The notes beneath the pieces are model-generated. The model worked only from the letters and a program-made list of their open reading frames with translations. It was not told the DNA's origin and searched no databases. A DNA stretch of 17,750 nt from an uncultured Polaribacter sp. (GTDB lineage: Bacteria; Bacteroidota; Bacteroidia; Flavobacteriales; Flavobacteriaceae), in the NCBI GenBank assembly GCA_937936695.1, contig CALHCK010000254.1, positions 1 through 17,750 of the forward strand, in the 5' to 3' direction. Shown here piece by piece: positions 6,208 through 12,678 of the stretch (its first letter is position 1; the number at the start of each line of letters is the position of its first letter). Both the position numbers and the translations under genes were made by a program.

Positions 6208-7656
6208 ATGGCAATTACTTTAAAAGGAGATAGAGAGATTAGTAGTGTACCAACTACAAAAAGTAAAGCTTTAAAAATCAATTTAAATAAAGACATATAT
6301 GGGTCTTTTGCAGAAATTGGAGCTGGACAAGAAACTGCTAGAAATTTTTTTAGATCTGGAGCTGCTTCTGGTACCATTGCCAAAGCAATGAGTGCTTACG
6401 ATAAAGATTTTTCTGATGCAATTTATGGCGAAGAAGAAGACAAACGTTATGTAACTCAGTCTAGATTGCATAAAATGTTAGTGCATGAAATAAATTTAAT
6501 TGAAGATAGATTAAGTAGAGAAAAACACCCTGATAAATTATTTTTTAGTTACGCTAATACCGTTACTACTATAGATTTTGCAAAGAAATTTAAAGGTCAT
6601 GGTTGGGTAGGTATTCGTTTTCAGTTAGATCCTTTAGAGGGATACAACGAAATTGTTTTGCATCTTAGGTTTAAAGAAACCAACGCACGTTTACAACAAG
6701 AAACTTTAGGGGTTTTAGGGGTAAATTTACTTTATGGTGCTTATTATTTAAATGACAATCCTAAAGAATTGGTTAAATCTTTTTATGATAATTTAAATAA
6801 TTATCAATTAGAAATAGATATGGTTAATTTTTCGGGACCAAGATTTATGTATGTAGACAACCGTTTAATGAGTTTACAATTACTTAAAAATGGTATGACT
6901 AACGCTGTTATGTTTGGCCCTGATGGAAATAATCTTTTACCAGCACAAGTACTTTACAAAAAAAACATACTTGCTTTAAGAGGTAGTTTTAGACCTGTAA
7001 CAAAGGTTAATATGGATATGTATGAACAATCTAAAAAACTATTTTTTAAGGAAAACAAAGTAGACGAAAAGAAAACTCAAATCATTTTTGAAATAACGCT
7101 AAGTAACTTAACGTCTGAAGGTAAAATTAATGAACGTGACTTTTTAGATAGAGCCGAATTATTGTGTTCTTTAGGTCAAAATGTAATGATTACCAGCTTT
7201 CAGCATTACTTTAAATTGGTAGAATATTTTAATGAGTTTACCAAAGAAAGAATGGGGTTAACTATGGGAGTTCAAAACTTAATCCAAATTTTTGATGAAA
7301 AATACTACCGCAACTTTAGTGGAGGTATTTTAGAGGCTTTTGGTAAATTGTTTTATAAAGATTTAAAAGTTTACACATATCCTTATCACGATCAAAAATC
7401 GGATACTTACATTAATAGTGAAAACTTAAAAGTACACCCAAGAACAAAAGAGTTGTATAATTTCTTTAAAGACAACGGTAAAGTAATAGATATTAAAGAT
7501 TTTGATAAAAGAACTTTAGATATCTTTTCTAGAACTGTTTTAAAAATGATTATTGATGGTAAAAAAGGTTGGGAAGAAATGTTACCAGAAGGTATTGCTG
7601 ACACTATTAAACAGAAAAATCTTTTTGGATACTCTAGATCTAGAATTAGAAAATAA
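6208..7656 (+). CDS. Conserved hypothetical protein, 482 aa
   Basis: I do not recognise the function. The frame is open from TTG at 6181, but that TTG is part of the promoter -7 box, so ATG 6208 (MAITLKGDREI) is chosen. There is no signal peptide and no membrane segment. The protein has mixed alpha/beta character with notable blocks: GSFAEIGAGQETARNFF (about 32-48), a GxGWVGIRFQ-type strand around residue 138, GPRFMYVDNRLMSLQLL near 220, and a basic, serine-rich C-terminus (YSRSRIRK). I recall similar proteins in flavobacteria carrying labels such as TonB-dependent receptor, but nothing here supports a barrel or plug domain. The stop is 8 bases before the ECF sigma factor start, and no separate promoter is obvious there, so co-transcription with the sigma operon is possible. 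Confidence 0.85.
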   Translation: MAITLKGDREISSVPTTKSKALKINLNKDIYGSFAEIGAGQETARNFFRSGAASGTIAKAMSAYDKDFSDAIYGEEEDKRYVTQSRLHKMLVHEINLIEDRLSREKHPDKLFFSYANTVTTIDFAKKFKGHGWVGIRFQLDPLEGYNEIVLHLRFKETNARLQQETLGVLGVNLLYGAYYLNDNPKELVKSFYDNLNNYQLEIDMVNFSGPRFMYVDNRLMSLQLLKNGMTNAVMFGPDGNNLLPAQVLYKKNILALRGSFRPVTKVNMDMYEQSKKLFFKENKVDEKKTQIIFEITLSNLTSEGKINERDFLDRAELLCSLGQNVMITSFQHYFKLVEYFNEFTKERMGLTMGVQNLIQIFDEKYYRNFSGGILEAFGKLFYKDLKVYTYPYHDQKSDTYINSENLKVHPRTKELYNFFKDNGKVIDIKDFDKRTLDIFSRTVLKMIIDGKKGWEEMLPEGIADTIKQKNLFGYSRSRIRK

Positions 7657-7664
7657 AATACTAG

Positions 7665-8213
7665 TTGACAGAAGAAACTATTTTAATAGCACAATTAAAA
7701 GATGCTAAAACCAAAGAAAAAGCGTTTAGAGAATTAATAAAACTCTATAAAGAACGCTTGTATTGGCATATTAGAAAAATAGTAATTTCTCATGATGACG
7801 CAGATGATGTTTTACAAAATACATTTATAAAAATTTTTAAGAATATTGATAATTTTAAGCAAGACAGCAAATTGTTTTCTTGGATGTATAGAATTGCTAC
7901 AAACGAAGCTATTACTTTTATAAATAAAAGAGCCAAACAACGTAATGTAAGCATAAACGACTATCAGCAAGAATTAGCATCTACACTTAAAAGTGATGTT
8001 TTTTTTAATGGTGATGAAATACAGGTAATATTACAAAAAGCAATAGCAACTTTACCGCAAAAACAGCAACTGGTTTTTAATATGAAGTATTTTGATGAAT
8101 TAAAATATCAAGAAATATCAGAAATACTAGAAACCTCTGTAGGTGCCTTAAAAGCGTCTTATTTTCATGCTGTAAAAAAAATAGAACATTACATAAAAAA
8201 CAAAACGGATTAA
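7665..8213 (+). CDS. ECF-type RNA polymerase sigma factor
   Basis: A 182-aa sigma-70 family protein of the extracytoplasmic-function class. It contains only region 2 (about 22-92, with DDADDVLQNTFIKIFKNI and the -10-binding SWMYRIATNEAI) and region 4 (about 122-175, helix-turn-helix around YQEISEILETSVGALKASYF). The start is TTG, giving MTEETILIAQLKD. This matches how such flavobacterial sigma factors usually begin, and no ATG lies close by. It is followed after 33 bases by an anti-sigma-like membrane protein and then by an exported Spy-like protein. That order suggests a sigma/anti-sigma circuit responding to envelope stress. The target promoters are not identifiable here. Confidence 0.92.
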   Translation: MTEETILIAQLKDAKTKEKAFRELIKLYKERLYWHIRKIVISHDDADDVLQNTFIKIFKNIDNFKQDSKLFSWMYRIATNEAITFINKRAKQRNVSINDYQQELASTLKSDVFFNGDEIQVILQKAIATLPQKQQLVFNMKYFDELKYQEISEILETSVGALKASYFHAVKKIEHYIKNKTD

Positions 8214-8246
8214 ACCTTTTTTAAATACAATAGTCTAAAAAGTATA

Positions 8247-8789
8247 ATGGATGATAAAATAAAAAATAGCGAAGCATTTTTAAATTCGGTTGCAAAAAAA
8301 CAATCTGGTTTTTCTGTACCCGAAAATTATTTTAAAGAAAGTGAAAACTATTTGGCTAATTTTTTAACAGAAGAACAAATACCAAAGAAAAATAGTTTTT
8401 CTACACCAGATAATTATTTTGATACTTTAGAAGATAGTATACTTGCTAAAGCAACTACAAAACCTACTAAAGTTATTTCTTTAAAAAAGAATCTTTTAAA
8501 AGTAATGTCTATAGGGGTAGCAGCTTCTATCTTGCTACTTCTAGGTATTAATTTTTACAATACTACAAATGATAGCAAAGTATCTTTTGACGATTTAGCT
8601 AAAAATGATATTGAAAACTGGTTTATAGATGATTCTTATGAAATAACAACTGAAGACATTACAGCTTTTATAAATTTAGAAGAAGTAAACACAATAGATT
8701 TGGCATTTACCACTATTAAAAATAACGATATAGAAGAGTATATTATTAATAACAATGATGAAATATTATTAGATAACGACCTTTATTAA
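8247..8789 (+). CDS. Anti-sigma-factor-like single-pass membrane protein
   Basis: A 180-aa protein with a cytoplasmic N-terminal half, one hydrophobic segment (about 85-103, VMSIGVAASILLLLGI) preceded by lysines, and an acidic periplasmic tail (about 105-180). The cytoplasmic part contains two copies of a short motif, FSVPENYF (22-29) and FSTPDNYF (51-58), each followed by an acidic helix. Position directly after the ECF sigma gene and this topology suggest that it holds the sigma factor at the membrane. There is no recognisable zinc-binding HxxxCxxC motif, so it is not a classical ZAS anti-sigma. The role is inferred from context; the topology is seen directly. Its stop codon directly abuts the next start (TAAATG). 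Confidence 0.82.
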   Translation: MDDKIKNSEAFLNSVAKKQSGFSVPENYFKESENYLANFLTEEQIPKKNSFSTPDNYFDTLEDSILAKATTKPTKVISLKKNLLKVMSIGVAASILLLLGINFYNTTNDSKVSFDDLAKNDIENWFIDDSYEITTEDITAFINLEEVNTIDLAFTTIKNNDIEEYIINNNDEILLDNDLY

Positions 8790-9224
8790 ATGAAAACACA
8801 TATTTTAACAACACTATTAACCATTTTTTTATGTACTGCTATTTTAGGGCAAAAAAATAAAGAAAAAATTAAGGCTTTAAAAATCTCTTTTTTAACACAA
8901 GAACTTAATTTATCTGAAAAAGATGCTCAAAAATTTTGGCCTATTTATAACGAGCACGAGAATAACATGGCTAGTTTAAGAGACAAAAGTGTTTTTGAAA
9001 TTAGAAAAAAATTAAAAAATGTTGGTGGAATAGACTCTATATCTGAAGAAGAAGCTAAAAAGTTTGTGAACTCTAAATTAGATGTAGACAAAAAAGTTTT
9101 ATTAGAAAAAGAACGTTTTTTAGCTAAGTTAACTAATATTTTACCTTACAAAAAGATTTTAAAATTACAATTATCTCAGAGAAATTTTGCTCGAAAATTA
9201 ATGAGAAAATACAGAGGACAATAA
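8790..9224 (+). CDS. Exported Spy/CpxP-like helical protein
   Basis: A 144-aa protein with a clear signal peptide (MKTHILTTLLTIFLCTAILG, probable cleavage before Q21). The mature part is highly charged and helical: IKALKISFLTQELNLSEKDA (28-47), then FWPIYNEHENNM, then long Lys/Glu-rich helices and a basic end (KLMRKYRGQ). The LxLSxxxAxxFWPIYNE pattern resembles small periplasmic sensors or chaperones of the Spy/LTXXQ type encoded after ECF sigma and anti-sigma genes. It starts directly at the stop of the anti-sigma gene and is followed by a strong terminator, so it is the last gene of this operon. A role in sensing or buffering envelope stress is inferred. Confidence 0.85.
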   Translation: MKTHILTTLLTIFLCTAILGQKNKEKIKALKISFLTQELNLSEKDAQKFWPIYNEHENNMASLRDKSVFEIRKKLKNVGGIDSISEEEAKKFVNSKLDVDKKVLLEKERFLAKLTNILPYKKILKLQLSQRNFARKLMRKYRGQ

Positions 9225-9259
9225 AAAAAAGGGAAGCTAACAATTAGCTTCCCTTTTTT
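9225..9259. terminator. Bidirectional intrinsic terminator
   Basis: A perfect 16-bp stem pairs 9225-9240 with 9244-9259 around a CAA loop. The core is GGGAAGCTAA/TTAGCTTCCC, flanked by A6 on the left and T6 on the right. It serves the sigma operon on the + strand and the convergent 64-aa gene (stop at 9263) on the - strand. Confidence 0.92.
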
Positions 9260-9262
9260 ATT

Positions 9263-9457
9263 TTATTCTACTAGTCTTAAACAAGAATACAATTCTGGTT
9301 TATTAGATGTATACTTTCGTAACCAAATTGTTAACTCTTTTATTTCAAAAGGTAACAACCTGTTTAAAGCTTTTTCTAATTCTTTACAAAACAAATCTGA
9401 ATTAAAGCTTACTTTTTTTAATACAGTTTTTGTGTACTCAAACATTGCTCTAGCCAT
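9263..9457 (-). CDS. Small conserved hypothetical protein, 64 aa
   Basis: The 64-aa product has no recognised function. It begins MARAMFEYTKTVLKKVSFN and contains DLFCKELEKALNRLLPFEIKEL, which reads as two amphipathic helices with a conserved-looking FCKELEKA core. It has no signal peptide or membrane segment. Evidence that it is real: an ATG start, no overlapping longer frame, and a shared strong terminator directly after its stop. From memory, near-identical small proteins occur in many flavobacteria. A candidate -7 box (TATTTTTG, 9527-9520) and an inverted repeat lie in its upstream region. Confidence 0.75.
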   Translation of the reverse strand: MARAMFEYTKTVLKKVSFNSDLFCKELEKALNRLLPFEIKELTIWLRKYTSNKPELYSCLRLVE

Positions 9458-9485
9458 AATTATTTTTATTTGGTTATTATAATAT

Positions 9486-9503
9486 AACGATTACGAAATC
9501 GTT
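9486..9503. repeat. Inverted repeat upstream of the 64-aa gene
   Basis: AACGATT (9486-9492) and AATCGTT (9497-9503) form 7-bp arms around a 4-base centre, 29-46 bases before the ATG at 9457. It would be a small hairpin in the 5' leader if the candidate -7 box at 9527-9520 is used, or an operator. This is the only GC-containing palindrome in the gap. Confidence 0.4.
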
Positions 9504-9534
9504 TTAGTATATCTTAAACCAAAAATAATAAAAA

Positions 9535-9561
9535 AATCCATCATTTAAAAAATGATGGATT
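9535..9561 (-). terminator. Intrinsic terminator after the 86-aa gene
   Basis: A perfect 12-bp stem (9535-9546 with 9550-9561, core ATCCATCATT/AATGATGGAT) has a 3-base loop. Read on the minus strand it is followed by T7ATTATTTTT, so it terminates the 9594-9854 gene. The T tract runs into the candidate -7 box of the next gene. Confidence 0.85.
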
Positions 9562-9593
9562 GCTAATATGCTTAAATAATTGTTAAGATTATA

Positions 9594-9854
9594 TTATAAA
9601 CTATTAATCTTTTCAACTAAACCTTTTGCTTTTGCTTCTAAATCTGCATTTATAGATTTGAAATGTGCTTTTTTATTCTCTACATTTTTTTCGTTAATCT
9701 TATCTATTAAAGTATCAAATACTTCAATTGCTTCATCTATAATAGCATCACCTTTTTCTGTTGCATTTTTTAATGTAGATACATCTAAAGCATATTCTAT
9801 TACATCTCCTAAAACGTAATTAATATCTTTTTTTAAGTTTTTTATACTTGCCAT
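9594..9854 (-). CDS. Small conserved hypothetical protein, 86 aa
   Basis: The function is not recognised. The 86-aa protein begins MASIKNLKKDINYVLGDVIEYA and is wholly helical and charged, with DEAIEVFDTLIDKIN in the middle and LEAKAKGLVEKINSL at the end. It has no export signal, membrane span or cysteine motif. A -7-like TAACTTTG (9884-9877) about 22 bases before the ATG and a terminator right after the stop suggest a single-gene transcript. I remember similar short cytosolic proteins across flavobacteria, but without an assigned role. Confidence 0.78.
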   Translation of the reverse strand: MASIKNLKKDINYVLGDVIEYALDVSTLKNATEKGDAIIDEAIEVFDTLIDKINEKNVENKKAHFKSINADLEAKAKGLVEKINSL

Positions 9855-9876
9855 AACTTGTTATAATTTAATACTG

Positions 9877-9884
9877 CAAAGTTA
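9877..9884 (-). promoter_or_regulatory. Putative -7 element of the 86-aa gene
   Basis: Minus-strand TAACTTTG matches TAnnTTTG and places a transcription start about 15-18 bases before the ATG at 9854. I see no good -33 TTG. Confidence 0.45.
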
Positions 9885-9894
9885 GGACATTTAT

Positions 9895-10596
9895 TTATAA
9901 GAGCGATAAAACTTCTTTTATATTTAAACAGCTATAATATGCTAATTTAGACGAAATAGTTTCAGAAACCTGCTCATGTATCCATGTTGTATGAAAAGGT
10001 ACATGTATTGCCGTAGCTCCTATTTTAACTAATGGTAATATATCTGACTTTAAAGAATTTCCAATCATTAAAAATTCTGAGGGGGCTATATCTAAGTGAC
10101 TTATTAACTTCTTATAATCTTTCTCTTTCTTATCACTCATTACTTCTACATGATGAAAATATTTAGATAAATTAGATTTTTCTAATTTCTTTTCCTGATC
10201 TAATAAATCCCCTTTTGTAGCTACAATTAACCTGTATTTTCCTTGTAAAGATTGTAATACCTCTTCTACTCCATCTAATAAATCAATAGGTTTACTAAGC
10301 ATATCTTTACCAATGGAAATAATTTGTTCTATAATCTTAGGGTTTAGTTGATAATTAGAAAGCTCTAAAGCACACTCTATCATAGAAAGTACAAAACCCT
10401 TTACTCCATATCCGTAGTACTTTAAATTTTCAATTTCTTTTTTATAAAGCTCTTGATCAATTTTATTTTGTGTCTCGTAATTAAACAACAGTTTAGCAAA
10501 CTCTTGCTCTGCTTCTCTAAAATAAGTTTCATTTACCCAAAGGGTATCATCAGCATCAAAACCAATTACCTTAATATTAGCCTCTATTTTATCCAT
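9895..10596 (-). CDS. HAD-superfamily phosphatase
   Basis: A 233-aa haloacid-dehalogenase-fold hydrolase. Motif I is FDADDTLW with nucleophile D14 and acid/base D16. A helical cap covers about 22-100. Motif II is VATKGD (T127), motif III lysine lies in KKEKDYKKL (about 157-163), and motif IV is GNSLKSD (179-185). The layout fits YjjG-like small-molecule phosphatases, so it should be catalytically competent, but the substrate is unknown. It is the downstream partner of kdsB (3-base gap). It is not KdsC: Kdo-8-phosphate phosphatase is shorter and lacks this large cap. A house-cleaning or nucleotide-phosphatase role is as likely as a role in Kdo synthesis. Confidence 0.88.
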   Translation of the reverse strand: MDKIEANIKVIGFDADDTLWVNETYFREAEQEFAKLLFNYETQNKIDQELYKKEIENLKYYGYGVKGFVLSMIECALELSNYQLNPKIIEQIISIGKDMLSKPIDLLDGVEEVLQSLQGKYRLIVATKGDLLDQEKKLEKSNLSKYFHHVEVMSDKKEKDYKKLISHLDIAPSEFLMIGNSLKSDILPLVKIGATAIHVPFHTTWIHEQVSETISSKLAYYSCLNIKEVLSLL

Positions 10597-10599
10597 CTC

Positions 10600-11331
10600 T
10601 TAAGATTTTAAAAACAAAATTGCTTTTTCTAAATCTTCTGCAGTGTCAATACCTATGGCTTCTACATCTGTTTCTACCATTTTTATTTTTTTACCGATCT
10701 CCTGATATCTGATAGCTTCTATTTTTTCTGCTGCTTCTAAAGGAGTTATTGGTGTATTATAAAAATCAAGTAAAGCTTGTTTTCTAAATGCATAAACCCC
10801 TTTATGTTTATAATATTTTACTGAAACATCTTTGTCTCTATGATACGGAATAACACTTCTAGAAAAATATATTGCTAAGTTATTAATATCCGTTATCACT
10901 TTTACATTATTGGGGTTTTCTATATCTTCTTTATTTGTAATTTGTACTTTTAACGATGCTAAATCTATTTCATTATTTGTATCTTCTTTAAATACATCAA
11001 TCAATTTTTCTAAAGAAACAGCATCTATAAAAGGTTCATCTCCTTGAACGTTAATTACAATATCTGCTTCAATATTTTCTACAGCCTCTGCAATTCTATC
11101 AGAACCACATTCGTGTTCTTTTTTACTTTTAATAACTTGTCCTCCTGCTTTTTTTATTGTTTCATAAATGATATCAGAATCTGTAACAATAAAAACATCA
11201 TCAAATAAATTTGTTGTTAATGCCGCTTCGTAAGTTCTTACAATTACAGGTTTACCACCCAAATCTTTCATTAATTTACCAGGAAAACGTGCTGCATTAT
11301 ACCTTGCAGGAATCATTGCAATTACCTTCAT
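10600..11331 (-). CDS. kdsB: 3-deoxy-manno-octulosonate cytidylyltransferase
   Basis: CMP-Kdo synthetase transfers CMP from CTP to Kdo in the cytoplasm, activating it for lipid A-core synthesis. The 243-aa protein begins MKVIAMIPARYNAARFPGKL, the nucleotide-binding signature with R10, R15 and K19. It also has EHECGSDRIAEA (72-83), NVQGDEPF (94-101) and YFSRSVIP. Length is normal. The frame is open seven codons further upstream (ATG at 11352), but ATG 11331 places the MIPAR block at the usual distance from the N-terminus. The product implies a Gram-negative outer membrane with Kdo-containing LPS. It is followed after 3 bases by the HAD phosphatase. No TAnnTTTG element is visible upstream. Confidence 0.94.
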   Translation of the reverse strand: MKVIAMIPARYNAARFPGKLMKDLGGKPVIVRTYEAALTTNLFDDVFIVTDSDIIYETIKKAGGQVIKSKKEHECGSDRIAEAVENIEADIVINVQGDEPFIDAVSLEKLIDVFKEDTNNEIDLASLKVQITNKEDIENPNNVKVITDINNLAIYFSRSVIPYHRDKDVSVKYYKHKGVYAFRKQALLDFYNTPITPLEAAEKIEAIRYQEIGKKIKMVETDVEAIGIDTAEDLEKAILFLKS

Positions 11332-11368
11332 TCTATGTCTAATTTTATGCATTAAAGATACTATTTAA

Positions 11369-11403
11369 ATGGATAGCGTTAAAAAACGCTTTTGTTTATC
11401 CAT
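11369..11403. repeat. Nested inverted repeat in the kdsB / 55-aa gene divergent region
   Basis: Outer arms are ATGGATA (11369-11375) and TATCCAT (11397-11403). Inner arms are AGCGTT (11375-11380) and AACGCT (11385-11390), with an AAAA loop. The right outer arm touches the -7 box at 11403-11410, so it could be an operator or a cruciform controlling the small gene. Confidence 0.45.
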
Positions 11404-11410
11404 AATTTTG
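11403..11410 (+). promoter_or_regulatory. Putative -7 element of the 55-aa membrane protein gene
   Basis: TAATTTTG matches TAnnTTTG. Expected transcription start is about 11415, about 20 bases before the ATG at 11435. No TTG lies 17-23 bases upstream; the nearest TTG is 8 bases away. Confidence 0.5.
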
Positions 11411-11434
11411 TTATGAACAAAAAAAATAAAAATT

Positions 11435-11602
11435 ATGAGAAGTTTACTTTGGCTAATAGCCGTTATTTGTATAATCGTTTGGATACTAGGTTTCTTTGGA
11501 ATTGTTGCTGGAATAGGAACGAATAGTTTAATTCATTTCTTGTTAGTAATTGCAATTATTTCAATTCTTTACAATATTATTAGAGGTAGAAGACCTTTAT
11601 AG
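11435..11602 (+). CDS. lmo0937-type small membrane protein, 55 aa
   Basis: A short gene of 55 codons plus TAG. The product begins MRSLLWLIAVICIIVWILGF and has two hydrophobic segments (about 4-27 and 32-47) joined by a short Gly/Asn turn (GIGTNS), then a basic end (RGRRPL). This arrangement of two membrane helices ending in GRR is that of the lmo0937 family of tiny membrane proteins, whose function is unknown. The gene has its own -7 box, a nested inverted repeat upstream, and a terminator directly after the stop, so it is an independent unit between the divergent kdsB gene and the convergent manA gene. Being so short it is easily missed; the promoter, terminator and membrane pattern together support it. 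Confidence 0.82.
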   Translation: MRSLLWLIAVICIIVWILGFFGIVAGIGTNSLIHFLLVIAIISILYNIIRGRRPL

Positions 11603-11605
11603 ATA

Positions 11606-11630
11606 AAAAGCTCAGTTTATCTGAGCTTTT
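11606..11630. terminator. Bidirectional terminator between the 55-aa gene and manA
   Basis: A 10-bp stem (11606-11615 with 11621-11630, core GCTCAG/CTGAGC) has a 5-base loop and T-rich ends on both strands. The right arm overlaps the manA stop codon (11629-11631). Confidence 0.82.
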
Positions 11631-12609
11631 ATTTTATATATACTTCTAACAATTCTGATTGATGTTTAGAAGATATTTCTAATTCTTTAATTGAAGCAGG
11701 TACAAGTATTGTTTGTCCCATTTTTAGAGATTCTTTTTGATTATTGTAATTAAACTCAACCTCTCCTCCTACACACATGTAAATTACAAAACTATCTTTA
11801 TTTGTATGATTGATGTTTACAGAACCTTTTACAGGTAAAATATTAGTTGTAAAATACGGGCAAGAAACAATTTCTGAGGCAGAATTAGTTATTTTTTTGT
11901 AAGTAGATTTATAGGATTCTTTGGCCGAATAATCTATAGTATCTAAGGCTTCATCTATGTGTAACTGACGAAAAGTACCATCTGCATTCGGTCTATCCCA
12001 GTCATAAATTCTATAAGTAATATCAGATGTTTGCTGAATCTCTGCCAACAGCACCCCTGCTCCTATTGCGTGTACCCTACCTGCAGGAATAAAATAAACA
12101 TCGCCTTTGTGAACTTCATCAAAATTTAAAATCTCTGTTAAAGATTTATTTTCTAAATGATGTACATATTCTTCTGAAGTAACCTCTCTTTGAAAGCCTG
12201 ATATTAAGTTTGCTTTTTCATCGGCTTGCATTACATACCACATTTCTGTTTTACCAAAAGAGTTATGTCTTTCTTTAGCTACAGTATCATTAGGATGCAC
12301 TTGAACACTCAAAGCCTTTTGGGCATCTATAAACTTTATAAGAAGTGGAAAATTTTCTCCAAAATGATGGTATACATTTTTTCCCATTAAATCTGATTTA
12401 TACTCAGAAATTAATTCTTTTAAATCTTTTCCTTTTAAAACTCCATTAGAAACAACAGATGTATTGTCTGGCACATCAGATAATTCCCAACTTTCACCAA
12501 TATCTTTTCTATCTGAATCTTTGTGTAATAAACTACTTAATTTCTCTCCTCCCCATACCTTATCTTTTAAAATTGGGGTAAACTTTAGTAAATGTAAATT
12601 ATTGCTCAT
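11629..12609 (-). CDS. manA: Mannose-6-phosphate isomerase, class I
   Basis: The zinc enzyme interconverts mannose-6-phosphate and fructose-6-phosphate, linking glycolysis to GDP-mannose for glycans. The 326-aa cupin protein has KVWGGEKL (17-24), IGESWELSD, zinc ligands Q103 and H105 in QVHPND, E122 in KTEMWY and H180 in GRVHAIGAG, and R200 in YRIYDWDR. Its length (about 320 aa) fits the short class-I type. The frame continues to TTG at 12630, but that TTG is part of a -7-type TAAATTTG (12635-12628). ATG 12609 (MSNNLHLLKFTPILKDKVWGG) is therefore chosen. It stands alone between the idi-queD pair and a shared terminator. Catalytic residues are complete. Confidence 0.93.
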   Translation of the reverse strand: MSNNLHLLKFTPILKDKVWGGEKLSSLLHKDSDRKDIGESWELSDVPDNTSVVSNGVLKGKDLKELISEYKSDLMGKNVYHHFGENFPLLIKFIDAQKALSVQVHPNDTVAKERHNSFGKTEMWYVMQADEKANLISGFQREVTSEEYVHHLENKSLTEILNFDEVHKGDVYFIPAGRVHAIGAGVLLAEIQQTSDITYRIYDWDRPNADGTFRQLHIDEALDTIDYSAKESYKSTYKKITNSASEIVSCPYFTTNILPVKGSVNINHTNKDSFVIYMCVGGEVEFNYNNQKESLKMGQTILVPASIKELEISSKHQSELLEVYIK

Positions 12610-12627
12610 TAAATTTATTTTGACACA

Positions 12628-12635
12628 CAAATTTA
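12628..12635 (-). promoter_or_regulatory. Putative -7 element of manA
   Basis: Minus-strand TAAATTTG matches TAnnTTTG and would start transcription about 12 bases before ATG 12609. No TTG is seen at the ideal -33 distance. Confidence 0.45.
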
Positions 12636-12678
12636 CAATGAATTATTTAAATTAACTATTACAAATAAATATGAGTAA

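Noticed and set aside
6126..6383. Minus-strand 85-aa open frame overlapping the 482-aa gene
   Set aside because: Antisense to a clear gene and spanning its promoter; hydrophobic low-complexity product typical of a shadow frame in AT-rich DNA.
7633..7644. Perfect 12-bp palindrome TCTAGATCTAGA
   Set aside because: It is inside the 3' end of the 482-aa protein gene and arises from a repeated Ser-Arg codon pair; no sign of a regulatory role.
6208..7656. Calling the 482-aa protein a TonB-dependent receptor
   Set aside because: No signal peptide, TonB box, plug domain or barrel-like strand pattern is visible.
9895..10596. Calling the HAD protein KdsC because it sits beside kdsB
   Set aside because: The length and large helical cap between motifs I and II do not fit capless KdsC.
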